A DNA stretch of 64,000 nt, taken from contig JACGWO010000004.1 of the NCBI GenBank assembly GCA_034509735.1, positions 18,767,395 through 18,831,394 on the forward strand. Reading direction: 5' to 3'. Source of the DNA: Sesamum alatum (taxonomy: Eukaryota > Streptophyta > Magnoliopsida > Lamiales > Pedaliaceae). This document shows, piece after piece, positions 1 to 10,959 of the stretch. The translations under genes and the position numbers were made by a program. Positions within the stretch are counted from its first letter, which is position 1, and every line of letters begins with the position of its first letter. Below the pieces are notes generated by a model. That model was given only the letters and a program-made list of their open reading frames with translations, was not told the DNA's origin and did not search any database.

Positions 1-365
1 TTCATTAGTCCATGTAATACGACCAGTAGCGACATGTGGACCAGACAAGACCTCAACTTGTAACGTACTTAGAAACTCGAGAACAAGCCTAGGATACATG
101 GGCCATCTTGTAAACATAAAATCATGCCATCCTAGTTTAGAAAATAGATATTCAATGTCATTAGATATTCCAAGCACATCAAGTACTTCATTATCAACAT
201 AACGAGTGTTGGTAATGGTACGAGAACGAAGACCGTCGTACCTGTTAAGATGGGCAATGTTTGAGAAATGCAGATCGCGGGTTGGTGGTTGGTGAGCCCT
301 GTGTTGAGCGCCGTGTTGTGCTCAAGAAGAAGAGGCTTCAGTCGTCCTTGCTTTCTTTGGTTCCA
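1..365 (-). pseudogene. Retroelement ORF fragment downstream of Gypsy G pol
   Basis: Read on the minus strand, an ATG near 367 opens a frame starting MEPKKARTTEASSS, followed by one in-frame stop. The frame then stays open to the window edge and includes NDIEYLFSKLGWHDFM and LVLEFLSTLQVE. This pattern (short basic N-terminus, then an 'LGW...EFLSTL' segment) is what I remember of uncharacterised plant retrotransposon ORFs associated with Athila/Tat Gypsy elements. It lies on the same strand as, and downstream of, the Gypsy G integrase, so it may be that element's extra 3' ORF. Alternatively it is the start of a separate element. Family assignment is from memory. The open edge and internal stop make it a fragment. 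Confidence 0.5.
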
Positions 366-809
366 TGTGGGAAGATATGATCGGGGAAAATCGGAAAAAA
401 ATATATTTTTGGAGAGCCCAAATGACGGGTAACCAAGCAATCGGAGAGTTTTTGCAAAATTTTGTGAAAGCTAACGGATTTGACAGAGAAAAAGGGAGGG
501 TTTTGAGTTTTTGGTGGAAAATATTGGCTGAACATGACCGTTTTGAGTGTTTCAAAATCCCAAAACTGCCCAACACGGCCGCATTCTACTCGTTTTTTCT
601 TTAAACGGGTGTTGCTGGAACATGATCGTGTTGCCAAAACACGGCATGGGCGTGTTTTCAGATCTCACAAAAATGGAAGAACATGTCGGCCCTCATTTCC
701 TTTCCAACATACCTGCACAGATGTAGAGCAACATCATGGAATGAATAGAATCATAAAGGGAAATAAAATAAAAAAAAAATAATAAAAAATGAAAAGTAAG
801 AGAGAAAGG
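366..809. other. Unassigned spacer, probably retroelement non-coding
   Basis: No supportable gene. Short ORFs on both strands look like chance. It lies between the Gypsy G 3' end and the fragment at the window start and contains an A-rich stretch around 755-805. Possibly the non-coding region 3' of the Gypsy G pol; this is inference from position. Confidence 0.35.
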
Positions 810-1363
810 ACTCGGGTTGCCTCTGAGCAGCGGTTTGTTTTAAGTCGTTAGCTCGACCGTGTGCTGTAGAGGTTCAAGTCGACGGGTCATGGAGCTGCAA
901 ATTGCCCTCCCCCCCCCCCTTTTATTGGAGTTCTGGCAATGTAGTGTTTTAACCATTGATCATTGAGTTTAAATGCAACCATCGCTTTGCTCCAAACCTC
1001 AACTGCGCCATAAGGAAAACATTACGAACGTGGAAGGCTCCCGACTAACATGAGCGTAACATCCTTGGAAAAAGACAAAGGCGAGAGTCAAATAGCAAAA
1101 TGATATCGCCGTCTTTGAATTCCTTTCGAAGAATGCGTTGGTGTGCCATTTCTTGGTGCGTTCCATGTAGAGTTTGGCACTATCATATGCATCTAACCTT
1201 AACTAGTCAAGTTCATTCAATTGGAGACTTTGCCTCTCACCCACTGTCTTGAGGTCAAAATTCAATTTTTTATGGCCCAAAAAGCCCGATTCTCGAGTTC
1301 AATGGTAGGTGACAAGGTTCTCCATAAATTAAATGAAATGGGTTAGTGTCAATGGGAGTTTTG
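810..1363 (-). pseudogene. Gypsy G: integrase C-terminal end and 3' flank
   Basis: The minus-strand translation gives HLPVELEHRAFWAIKKLNFD, then QLNELD, DAYDSAKLYMERTKKWH and, further on, VWSKAMVAFKLNDQWLKHY. This is the C-terminal tail of Ty3/Gypsy (Athila-like) integrase, which in the family follows the catalytic core and ends with a GPF/Y-like strand and 'LKHYLAG'. Frameshifts and stops interrupt it. It is the direct continuation of the integrase core at 3490-4130; the solo LTR at 1364-3489 splits the two. The part near 810-930, including a C-rich tract, is non-coding flank of the element. Confidence 0.75.
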
Positions 1364-3489
1364 TGTTGGAATAGGTGATTAGAAAGTCAATGACGTTATC
1401 CATTATGGGAACCATTCGCTAATCTTTGAACAAAAGTAATATTATGATTATGAATAAAGTAAAGATTCACCAACGACAACCACGGGTTTGTTGTGCTTAC
1501 TGCTAACACGGAACAACGTTTCGATGTCACAAAAAATGCCCACAGAACGGACGGTCAAGCCCGGGAGTTGGGTTGCGCATAGGTCGGCAGCTTTGAGACC
1601 AACTCTTGAGGGCCGGTCTAAAATGTTCCAAGTCGAGGACATCGAGAAGGGCATCAAGTGTCCTATAGCAACTTGCACTGAGTAGTGCAACCGTGTTTCA
1701 TCAGCAGGAGACGTAGGTCGTCTGTGCAATTTCAGTGGGTTAGTTGGCAAGGTGGTCGACTGACTGAAGTGACTCATGGAAATCGTCATATAAAAGCCAC
1801 ACAAGCTTGGTCGATATGATTAGTATTCTAGGTTCTGATAGTACGTGATTAGTCCTTGGGCTTGAGGAATCACGACAGTCGCTTGCGTATGAAGGTTGTA
1901 TCTTGGATTTGCCAAGCGGTGATTGTGTTATCAGATATGGTCATCATAAGTGTTGTCCAGTGCAGTTAGAGTACATAGTGAGGACCGTGGATTCCAAGAA
2001 AGAAACTGTCCCCAGTCTAAGAATCTAACAGCAAGTTCTCCTATGCACTTTGAGATGGTTTGGACTCTCAAAGTTTATGGCCATAGTAGTTGATTAAGTG
2101 GGAAAGGATTTCCTACGACGATCAAAGTGTTAAACCGATCTCGAGAATGAAGAATAGATGCCTAGTCAAGGATGGGAACCGACCAATTTCATGCCCTAGA
2201 CTAAGGCCGGGAGATGGTTGACAGTAGGACTGTACCTATATGAATATTTGGAGTCTAAATATTCACGCCATTTATTCACCCAGTCTCTAGTGCCATAAAC
2301 CGTTGCTAGACGACCACCAATGGTAACGTGCGATTTTGGTTGTAGGATAACCGGAAGTAATTGTGTTGAGGAACACATGCCCAAGTCTAGCTCAGGGTAA
2401 ACCTAAAGAGTCACACTCGATTCCTTGGAATATGACAAAATTAATTTAGAATTAATTCTGAAAGATAGAGATTAATTTAATTGAATTAAATTAATTTCTT
2501 GGAGAGAATAAATGATTGGATCATTTACATAAAAATCCATGGGTGGAGTTTCCCAAAAATTACTTAATTGAATTAATTAGTTTTGGATTTTAAGTCTTTA
2601 AATTTATTAGATTAATTTGTTGGGCTTGATTCATAAATTGGATTTATGAATTTATTCTGTTGGGCTTTCCCTTTTATTTAAATTAAAAGGATGGATTTAT
2701 TATATTAGGCTTAAGTATTAAATTAAGTTTAATATAAAGTCCATTGGACCTTTGGACTATTTAAATTGGATTTAAATGAGTCCGGTCCATAAAGCCCAAC
2801 GAGATGGATGGACGAGATTCGATTTTGAAGAGATTGAGATGGATGACCTAGATTCATCCTAGAGGCGTTTTGACTAGGTCAACTCCCTAGAGGTTGTATG
2901 TAGTGTGTCTCCATTTGAGGAGTTCGAGTAGGTTAAATGACCTAGTAGTATAAATACTCATATACACACACATAAACACACACGATCAACCATACACACA
3001 AAAACAACTGCCACTCTCCTCCTCTCTCTTGTCCACACTTCTCCCTCTTTAAGAAATTCCTTATTCTTCTTGATTTGATCAAAGATGAACAACGGGACAT
3101 CGACTGTATTAATTCATAGCGTTTGGTTGATGTCTCTAATCCCTACGTTTTCTTGCGAGAACGAGAGACGTGGCAATTCGGTGAATTCCGTGGACGACTT
3201 TGGAGGATTTCTACGTTGAGGTCTTGGAGGCGTGAATCCTGAACAACGCGTGTAGCCGGTGAAGAATTCTACAAGGGTAGGCGTTCTTGTTTATATTCTT
3301 GCATCTTCAATTCTATGGCCTTCCATGTTATGTATGTATTTATTTTGGATATGAAATACACCGAACTCCTGGGAGGAATCAAGGGAAACCCCTCGATCCG
3401 GAGTTTATGGTTTAAATTTTATTATTCTGTTTATTCTCACGCTTTTCCACACTTCCGCCACGTGTCTCCTGGGCCAATCCACACTTTCA
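1364..3489 (+). mobile_element. Solo LTR of the TGTTAGAATAGG superfamily
   Basis: The sequence opens TGTTGGAATAGGTGA and ends CACTTTCA, matching in layout the LTRs at 46477 and 53946 (same first ~150 bp, the same 'aacaaacgcccacag'-type block, same termini). It is flanked by a perfect 5-bp target duplication, ttttg (1359-1363 and 3490-3494). No PBS follows and no polypurine tract precedes it, so the internal region was lost by LTR-LTR recombination. At 2126 bp it is full length for the family. It sits inside the Gypsy G integrase and is therefore younger than Gypsy G. Confidence 0.93.
2949..2957 (+). promoter_or_regulatory. TATA box of the solo LTR
   Basis: TATAAATAC lies about three quarters into the LTR, followed by an A/C-rich stretch and a pyrimidine-rich leader, as in the LTRs at 46477 and 53946. 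It probably marks the U3/R promoter. Activity is unknown. Confidence 0.6.
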
Positions 3490-4130
3490 TTTTGTACAAT
3501 GTTCGATAACCCATAAAACATCATCAAGCTTAGAGGACCAATCTTTTTGGGAGGATGACACAATTTTTTCTAATATAAGATTGATTTCGCAGTTCGACAT
3601 TTCGACTTGTCCACTAGTTTGAGGATGGTATGGGGTGAAAATTTATGGATGACCCCAAATTTTTTTAGGAGGGTTTCAAATTATTTTTTAATGAAGTGGG
3701 AACCTCCATCACTGATCACAGTTCGAAGGACACCAGTCGAGGATGCTATGGCTTCTACCCATTTTGAAACATAGTCGATGGCAACCAAAATAAACTTATT
3801 CCCAAATGATGGAGGAAAAGGACCCATGCAGTCAATTCCCTAAACATCAAAGATTTCGACCTCAAGTATGTAATTTAAAGACATTTCATGACGTTTCGAG
3901 ATGTTCTCAACTCGTTGATAGTTATCACATGCAAGCACGAATTGATGAACATGTTTAAACATCGTTGGCCAATAAAATCCAGCTTGCAAAATTCTAAGAG
4001 TGGTTTTAGAGCTATTAGCATGACCTTTATATGAAGATGAATGACAATGATATATAACATATTGGATTTCATCTATTGGTAAGCATCGTCGTAACACTCC
4101 ATTAGCGCAATGCAGGTAAGGTTCATCCCA
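3490..4130 (-). pseudogene. Gypsy G: integrase zinc-binding domain and catalytic core
   Basis: The minus-strand frame shows the HHCC zinc-binding region (YHCHSSSYKGH ... GFYWPTMFKHV ... CDNYQRV). The second Cys of the usual CDNC is Tyr here. Next comes ILEVEIFDV, a stop where Trp is expected, then [28 protein letters not shown] and VISDGGSHF, which carry the first two catalytic aspartates. The order and wording are those of Athila-like Ty3/Gypsy integrase. The core is cut by the solo LTR at 3489 and continues below 1363. Stops and frameshifts mean it is not functional. Confidence 0.88.
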
Positions 4131-4749
4131 AACAAAATAGCAATATCTGAGAGAAATTTCTTTTCTGATGAAAGGTCGTGTCGGGGGGTAGGATACCACA
4201 TGCTAAATAATTCATAAACTCAGCGTACCAAGGTGCTTCAGCAGATAGTAAAGCAAATAATTGATCATAAGGAAAAGGAGTCATCGACTGGAATTCGTTA
4301 CCCATTTGGTTCTTAAACCTCAGACGGGATAGGTGGTCGGCCACACCATATTTCATTCTTTTTTTGTCTCGTATCTCTAGGTCGAACTCTTGGAGTAAAA
4401 GTATCCATTAGATTAGATGTGGCTTTGCATCCTTCTTGCTCAGGAGGTACCTAATAGCTGCATGGTCAGTAAAAACTATCACTTTAGCACCAATAATGTT
4501 TGAACGAAATTTATCAAAAGCAAACACAACAAGTGGTCCTTTTCATTTGTGGCGTAGTTCATTTTGGAATCGTCAAGAGCACGGCTTGCATAATAAATTA
4601 CGTATACATTATTCTCTTTTTGTTGGCCAAGAACAACCCTCACTACAAAGTCACTTGCATCATACATGATTTCAAATGGAAGAGACCAATTAGAGTGTTG
4701 TATAATAGGTGCCAAGATGAGGGCACACTTTAACTAATTAAACGCATGG
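4131..4749 (-). pseudogene. Gypsy G: RNase H and connection domain
   Basis: On the minus strand the frame 4715-4479 reads APIIQHSNWSLPFEIMYDAS, then [30 protein letters not shown]. This is the Ty3/Gypsy RNase H domain with its first catalytic Asp in YDAS. A second frame (4356-4123) reads ADHLSRLRFKNQ ... PWYAEFMNYLACGILPPD, the linker between RNase H and integrase. The 269-bp MITE at 4759-5027 separates this block from the reverse transcriptase, so the host element is older than the MITE. Confidence 0.87.
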
Positions 4750-4758
4750 GATTCATTG

Positions 4759-5027
4759 GGGTTTAATGCAATTTACCCCCCTGTGATATTGCAAATGAGC
4801 AAATTACCCCCATTTGAAAAAAAACAGGGCAATTTACCCCCCTGTGTTTTCCTAAATGAAGCAATTTACCTCCCTGCCTAGGGAGGTAAATTGCTTAATT
4901 TTGCAAAACACAAGGGGGTAAATTGCTTCATTTTAAAAATAGAAGGGGGTAAATTGCTATTTATTTTTTCATAGGGGGGTAATTTGCACATTTGCAATAT
5001 CACAGGGAGGTTGCTTGCATTTTTCCC
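4759..5027. mobile_element. Foldback MITE with 9-bp TSD (Mutator-like), copy 1
   Basis: This 269-bp segment is almost one large inverted repeat: the left arm begins GGGTTTAATGCAATTTACC and the right arm, read on the minus strand, begins GGGAAAAATGCAAGC. Both arms continue through 'CCTGTGATATTGCAAATG'. Flanks are gattcattg (4750-4758) and gattcgttg (5028-5036), a 9-bp duplication with one mismatch, typical of Mutator-like elements. It encodes nothing. It interrupts Gypsy G between RT and RNase H. Related copies lie at 7677-7941 and, truncated, at about 23893-24008. Confidence 0.85.
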
Positions 5028-5036
5028 GATTCGTTG

Positions 5037-6118
5037 GATAAGTCAGAAGGGACATCCTTGATGAGCAAAGTAGTTAATGGCTTATCAATTTTCGAAAAAT
5101 TCTTAATGAAATGCCAGTAAATTCCTGCGTGACCTAGGAAACTTTGAATGCCCTTCACCGAGGTGCGGGGAGGTAGTTTCTTGATTATTTCAATTTGGCT
5201 CGATCGATCTCGATACCTTGTTCGGGCACCAAATGTCCCAAAATAATACCCTCTCTTACCATGAAGTGGCATTTTTCCCAAATGAGAATGAGGTTGACTT
5301 CCTTGTATCGCTGCTACACTTTCATTAGATTAAGTAAGCATTCATCAAAATCTGTGCCATACACAGAAAAATCATCAATAAGCACCTCCATTATATTCTC
5401 AATATGCTTAAAAAAATGGCCATCTTGCATCTCTAGAAAGTAGCCAGATCATTACATAAACAAAAAGGCATCATCCTATATGCAAATGTGCCATAAGGAT
5501 ACGTGAAGGTAGTCATTTCTTAATCGCTAGGATGAATGGGTATTTGCAAAAACTAGGAGCATCCATCAAGATAGCAAAAATAAGAATGCTTGGATAATCC
5601 TTCTAACATTTGATAAATGAAAGGAAGTGGAAGTGATCCTTGCGAGTGGCCCTATTCAACTTCTCTAATCTATGCACAACGTCATCCTGTGGATGTCCTA
5701 GTGGGTATCAACTCATTGTTCTCATTTCGCACGAACGTGACACCTCCCAGTCTTAGGAACTACCTGTGTGGGACTAACCCAATGACTATCAAAAATTGAA
5801 AAAATTATGTCGACATCTAGAAACTTAAGGACTTCCTTTTTTTACAACCTCCTTCATGTTTAAGTTCAAGTGCCCCTGAGGCTCAACTGAAGGAGTATAA
5901 TCATCTTCTAAGTTAATACGATGCATGAAAATAGATAGATTTATGCCTTTCATGTCATCAATTGTGTATCCTATGACACTCTTATACAGACGCAACACCA
6001 CAAGCAATTCCAATGTTTCAAACTCATTCAACTTGGCGTTAATTATCACAGTACATGTCGAGTTGGGTTCAAGAAATTCATACCTGATGGTGGAAGGAAG
6101 GGTTACGGTCAACTTGGG
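5037..6118 (-). pseudogene. Gypsy G: reverse transcriptase with preceding linker
   Basis: Minus-strand reading from 6118 gives LTVTLPSTIRYEFLEPNS, LRLYKSVIGYTIDDMKGINL, PQGHLNLNMKEVVKK, then WVSPTQVVPK and EVLIDDFSVYGTDFDECLLN (the xxDD polymerase motif near 5360-5400). FHMV-like WEKCHFMVREGIILGH and SFLGHAGIYWHFIKNFSKI follow. This is the usual series in an Athila-type Ty3/Gypsy RT. Several stops and frameshifts split it, so it is a pseudogene. Gag and the 5' LTR of this element are not visible to the right. Confidence 0.88.
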
Positions 6119-6124
6119 GTGAAA

Positions 6125-6278
6125 GAAAATTACACTTACGTCCCCCAAAAATATCAACATCATTACATAAACTATTCCTGTTTTTTTACATTCAGAGGTT
6201 ATTTCTGTAATTATGCAAAAGACAAAGGTAATTTGTGTAAACAAATCATAAATTAAGGGAATGTGAATATAATTATCC
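6125..6278. mobile_element. Possible small foldback MITE
   Basis: The left end gaaaattacacttacgtccc and the reverse complement of the right end (ggataattatattcacattc) resemble each other over about 22 bp with several mismatches. The segment between is AT-rich and non-coding. The ends look like those of the neighbouring 547-bp MITE. I could not find a convincing target-site duplication, so this call is weak. Confidence 0.35.
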
Positions 6279-6297
6279 AATTATTCAATTATAATTA

Positions 6298-6844
6298 GGG
6301 ATAATTACACTCCACTCCACTCCACTGAGATTTGGTGTAATTACATGTAAAACCCCTGTGGTTTGAAAAATTACATACCCCTGAGTTTGCTTCTGTCTAA
6401 CAAATAGGTCCATCTGTTAGTTAAAATTTACCGAATTTGTTGATATTAACAAAAAAAAGAATGAGTGAAAATCAATATTTACCCTCGATTTAGGTATTAA
6501 TGACTTAATGTAGGCCAAACAAATCTTTTATGACTCAATTACCCTTATAACGGTGAAGATATAGCCAATTTCATACATTAATGTTTGACGATATATAAGG
6601 GTAGTTTGGTCATAAAAAGATTCGTTTGACCGACAATAAATCATTAATAAGTCAATCCATGACAAATATCACCTTTAATTCAATTCTTTTGCTAATATCA
6701 ACAAATTCGGTGAACGTTGACTAATGGAGAGACCTATTTGTTAGACAAAAACAAACCTTAGCAGTACTAAATATAATTTTTTAAACTACAAGAAATTTAC
6801 GTATAATTATATCAAACCTGATTGGAGAGTAGTGAAATTATCCC
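6298..6844. mobile_element. 547-bp foldback MITE with perfect 9-bp TSD (MULE type)
   Basis: Flanked by perfect 9-bp repeats ttataatta (6289-6297 and 6845-6853). The ends are GGGATAATTACACT and, on the minus strand, GGGATAATTTCACT. The two arms stay complementary for roughly 270 bp each. Both contain TCTAACAAATAGGTC, ACCGAATTTGTTGATATTA and CCAAACGAATC-like blocks in mirrored order, so almost the whole element can fold on itself. There is no coding capacity. A 9-bp TSD with very long terminal inverted repeats points to a non-autonomous Mutator-like element. Confidence 0.9.
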
Positions 6845-6853
6845 TTATAATTA

Positions 6854-7667
6854 AGGGAAAGAATACAAAGAGCCTTCTAATTGTAAGATATCTTTCTCAT
6901 TGCCAGCCAGCAAGGACAGGTCCCTTTCCAACCCTAATTGTATTGTCACAATCAGCTTAGATTTCCCCATCTTTATATCTCAGAGTAGATAAATTGACTC
7001 CCTTCTCTTTAACACAAACAGAGTAACAACCTAAGAAACAAAATAGACTTACCATAAATACAAATAACCACATCTGACCCTACACTAACACACCCATAAA
7101 TACATATAAAGTCCAGGAAAGGTGGGGTTGCTGGCAACATTTGGCTCAGTTGATAGGACAAGTAACTTTCAGTCAAATGGTTATTCATTCTATTTTATTT
7201 TATTTTTTTCATAAATAAAAAATTGTGTTCTCTCATACGACACCAAATGATGCGGTTTGCAATTAGATCGGTACTCTTTGCATGATGTATGGTCTACTCT
7301 AACTAGCTTGATATGGGCCTCATGATTTTATTTCGAAAAGACGTCTCGTTAGGGAGACGAGCCTTTGGACTTATAAGGCACTTAAACTCTCCGTATGCAA
7401 TGAACGTGGGATGCGTGTCTATATTAGCAAGTAGCCTTACAAATGACTACTAGTTTCGAAAACAGGTTTTGACCCTCTATGGTGATAATAGCTGAAAATC
7501 ATGTATTATGTTTGGATTCATAGATTTAGAGATGAGAATTTAAAATCCATAAAAACAAATAATCTAATTTGAATTTTTTACTTCTAATCCTTCCATTTAA
7601 GTATAGTTGAATTGTTTTTAGTAAAAACAGAAAGAGAGGGGGTGGTAGGGGTGGGCTTGTATGATCA
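6854..7667. other. AT-rich unassigned DNA
   Basis: No gene or clear repeat. The segment holds short ORFs without recognisable motifs and a T-rich stretch near 7190-7215. It may be old, unrecognisable element remains. Confidence 0.4.
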
Positions 7668-7676
7668 GATATTAAT

Positions 7677-7941
7677 GGGAGAAAACATAAGTAATTTTTG
7701 AGATATTACAAATGAGCAAATTATGCCTTATAGAAAAGAAAAAAAAAATCAGCAATTTATTTCCTCATGTTTTTGAAAATTTAACAATTTAGTTTCTTGT
7801 GTTTTTCGAAATTGAGGAATTTATCTCCCTAAATAAAGATGTAAATTGCTTAATTTTAAAAAATATAGAGATATAAATTATTTTTTTTATAGAAGAATAA
7901 TTTATTTATTTAAAATATCACGGGTAAATTGTATTAAACCC
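7677..7941. mobile_element. Foldback MITE, diverged copy 2 of the 4759 family
   Basis: Begins GGGAGAAAACATAAGTAATT and ends ATTGTATTAAACCC, with the same internal order as copy 1 (a ...gatattacaaatgagcaaatt... arm on the left and its mirror ...aaaatatcacgggtaaatt on the right) but many substitutions. Flanking gatattaat (7668-7676) and catattaat (7942-7950) form a 9-bp target duplication with one mismatch. Size (265 bp) matches copy 1 (269 bp). Greater divergence suggests an older insertion. Confidence 0.75.
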
Positions 7942-7950
7942 CATATTAAT

Positions 7951-8668
7951 TGTTTAGAACTTGAGGTTTTCTTATTCAAAGTTGAAATGCCAAAAAAATC
8001 AAGAAGGCACTTTAATGCGTGTGGCTGATGCAATGGCCTGAAAATGTGAATCAATTCTTTCTCAAGTATTCCTTTGGCTATAAATGGGTACAAGACTATG
8101 GGGATTCCTTTCATTACAATGTTGTTTGGAAATTTTGAGAGACGCATGTCGTCGCTTTGCCTGGAGAAAGAACTGATACTGAAAAACTTGAACCTGCCAA
8201 ACAGTACTTTGCCTTATTTAAAGCTTCCTCCTATTATTGTTGGGATTTTCTTCCTCAAATATGGACCCAATTGAAAACCCCCTTCAAATTATTATCTTCT
8301 AGATATTTATTTGTGATGCACGGGTACTGCTAAAAATAAATTTGTGATGCCCAAATATTTAGGCTCAAAATTTTCTATCGAAGGTTTTGTGTTTAAATTT
8401 GGAAAAATACAACCCTTATGATATGGGGTATGTGCAAAATATCCCTTATAAAAAGAAAATACCTACTATCTTCATGTCTTTTACCAAATCAAGCAACTTA
8501 TCCCTTTAGATGGGTGGTGTATTGTACGCACAATGTGTGCGATTTTTATTGCATTTTAAAGATCAAATACTATTTATATTTAAAATGTATAATATACTAT
8601 ATATAATAATATATATTTTTATTTTAAAAAATTAAAACCCAAATCCCCCCCCCCCCCCCCCCCCGGTT
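7951..8668. other. Unassigned DNA with a poly-C run
   Basis: No recognisable gene. It ends with an uninterrupted C tract at 8646-8664, immediately before the Copia D LTR. Long homopolymers recur in this window and may be unreliably assembled. Confidence 0.4.
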
Positions 8669-9207
8669 TGATAAGGAAACAAGATCAATCAAGGATACAC
8701 AAGATTAAATCTAGGATTCCATGGATCAATTGGTGAGGAATCAAATCAACCATGATCATGGCATTGATAATGTCTTACACAATCTTTCCATGTGGCGATC
8801 ACAGATTCTTCATTTCAGTCAAAGTCTCAGCTTGCTCCATGATCTAGAAAAGAATGATTGTAAACCTAAAGTATCCAGCATATACCAGTTGGTTAATAAA
8901 TGATGGTGATGAATTTTGGCCCATGTCCCATCTCTTCCCAACCCCTATTCTAGAAGGCAAGCTCATCCCATTCTTGGCCCACTTTTGATTTTGGTCCACT
9001 CTAATTTTTGGGGCCCGACCCATTACCATGGGTCGATACCCGACCCCGCTCACTTAAAAGGGTTTCTCAACCCTTGTTCCACAGAACCCTAATTCTCCTG
9101 TCTCCTCTTCTTCTCTCTAACTCCTCACCTCCATTCCGCCGCCTCGTCTCTGAAGCTCTTTGATTTTCCTTTCCACCTCCATCTCCACCCACTCTCCAAT
9201 GACCCTG

Positions 9208-9289
<82 letters not shown>

Positions 9290-9546
9290 ATTATAAAAGT
9301 TACTGGTGGACTATGAATGAGGGATAACCAAAACTAATATCTCTTGATCTCTTCCTCCCTCTCTTTGAAAGTTTGTGGTTCTCAATGAACAGTATTTGTG
9401 GCTCTCTATGAGTGGTGTGACTCTTTGTGAGTGGACGCCTGAGTGGCTTTGAGTTTCTGCAACCGTAGGAAGTTGCCGGTAGTTGGGGGCTTTGGGCCTC
9501 CTCCCTTTGGATCTGACGATCTGAGCCTTTTGGATATCCTTCCCCC

Positions 9547-9578
<32 letters not shown>

Positions 9579-9747
9579 TATTGTTGTACTAACCTTTTCT
9601 TTTTCTGTTTTGTCCTCCCCCGATTCAAATTGTATTTTAAGGGTTTTCTCAAAACCCAATCCCCCTCTGTAATAGTTCTATTTGTTAGGGGTTTCGTAAT
9701 TTGTATTATTCAATCGGGTTCACTATTGGAAGACTAAAAGTCCAACA
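8669..9747 (+). mobile_element. Copia D 5' LTR
   Basis: Starts TGATAAGGAAACAAGATCAA and ends AGTCCAACA, directly followed by a tRNA-Met type primer-binding site. The same start (TGGTAAGGAAACAACATCAA) is found at 20080 after the RNase H end of a Copia pol, which identifies it as this element's LTR. Length 1079 bp. A long CT microsatellite sits inside it, with a TATA-like ttataaaag at about 9291 just downstream. The 5' TSD cannot be checked because the distal LTR is truncated. Confidence 0.85.
9210..9284 (+). repeat. CT microsatellite in the Copia D LTR
   Basis: About 37 uninterrupted CT units. Similar CT tracts occur in the leaders of other LTRs here (around 19051-19085 and 41900-41920). Pyrimidine-rich leaders near transcription starts are common in plant LTRs; a function is inferred, not shown. 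Confidence 0.95.
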
Positions 9748-9748
9748 G

Positions 9749-9760
9749 TGGTATCAGAGT
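9749..9760 (+). promoter_or_regulatory. Copia D primer-binding site
   Basis: TGGTATCAGAGT lies one base after the LTR end. It matches the 3' end complement of plant initiator tRNA-Met (TGGTATCAGAGC) except for the last base. This is the normal primer for Ty1/Copia minus-strand DNA synthesis and fixes the LTR boundary at 9747. Confidence 0.9.
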
Positions 9761-10253
9761 TGGTTCTGGCTCATCTCCTTTGGTGTTGGTAAGATCGATC
9801 CAAAACCTGCTCCCATAGATGTAGTGTATTTTATTTCCGGTATATTCTTTTTATTTCTAGCCTTGTGCAATTTCTGTTTATTTCTCGCTTTGTGCGATTT
9901 TCTGGCAATTTTTTGGTTGTGTGCTATTATCCCGCTTTTGTGTGATTATTTACTGCTTGTTGCTCTAGGATTCATATATTGTTGCGTGCAAAATACTGCT
10001 TAGTGCTCATTTCTATTGCTTGGTGTGATTCTGTTTAAATTGTTGAGTATTTTCTGTTACTACTACTTGCTGTTTATTTCGACCAAAGACCAAACCTTGT
10101 TTATCCCTCACTTGGCCGAACTCTTGAGGCTGTCGGGTATTTGGTTGGGGTTAAGCTAAGGAGTCCCAGTTTACTTTGATCTGTTGATATTTTTTGGGTT
10201 TTCTGCTATTTACTGTTTTCAATACTATAAACTGCCTCTGCTGTGTTTTTCTT

Positions 10254-10959
10254 ATGGCTGGATATAATTTGCAACCCTTTGATGGAAAAACTGATTTTTC
10301 TATTTGGCAACAAAAGATGAAAGGAATTTTAATTTAGCAAAAGTTTTTAAAGCAATTGATAGTAAATATGTTGAAAACGTTTCTGAAGAAAAACGTACTG
10401 AAAATAATGAATATGCTTATTCGTCTATTATTCTAAATCTTTCTGATATTGTTCTTACAAAACTAGGAAAGCAAAATTCAGCTAAAGATTTGTGAAAAAA
10501 ATTAGAAAAATTATATACTGAAACCTCTTACCTAGTAACTGTTTCTGCTTGAGAATTTTTTTCGATTTAAACAGGATTTGTCTAAAATAATTGAAGAAAA
10601 TCTTGATGATTTTACAAAGCTTATTCAAGATATTAAACTAACTGGAGATAAAAATATTGATGATTATTCTCCCATTGTTTTATTAAATGCCATTCTTGAA
10701 GTTTATAGTGATGTTAAATCTACTATAAAATATGGTAGAGTTAATGTTAATTAGATACAGTAATAAACGGTTTAAAGAGTAAAGCAATGGACCTTAAAGC
10801 TAATAAACCTAGTTAAGTCAAAAATGAGGTAAATCATGTTAGGGGAAGAACTATGAATAGGAATTTAGATTATAAATATAAAAGACATAGTAAAGGGAGA
10901 AGTAGAAGCTGTAGTAAGTCAAAACCTAGGTACCAGGGATGAAAATCTAAAGATAGAAG
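10254..10959 (+). pseudogene. Copia D gag
   Basis: The ATG at 10254 opens MAGYNLQPFDGKTDFSIWQQ KMKGILI, a typical plant Copia gag start (DUF4219/UBN2 type), followed by an in-frame TAG. Later frames show NLSDIVLTKLGKQNSAKDL and a UBN2-like 'KLIQDIKLTGDKNIDD', with further stops and frame changes. It forms the capsid protein in functional relatives. A basic KYKRHSKGRSRS-like stretch leads into the zinc knuckle at 10960. Clearly inactivated. Confidence 0.8.

Noticed and set aside
7130..7170. 'tggctcagttgatagga' resembling a tRNA/SINE A box
   Set aside because: No B box (GGTTCRANYCC) at the right distance, no tRNA fold, no target duplication.
8646..8664. Poly-C run as a biological feature
   Set aside because: Several C/G homopolymers of 13-20 bases occur (also 15841, 17295, 16987, 18446); lengths are likely unreliable and no function can be argued.
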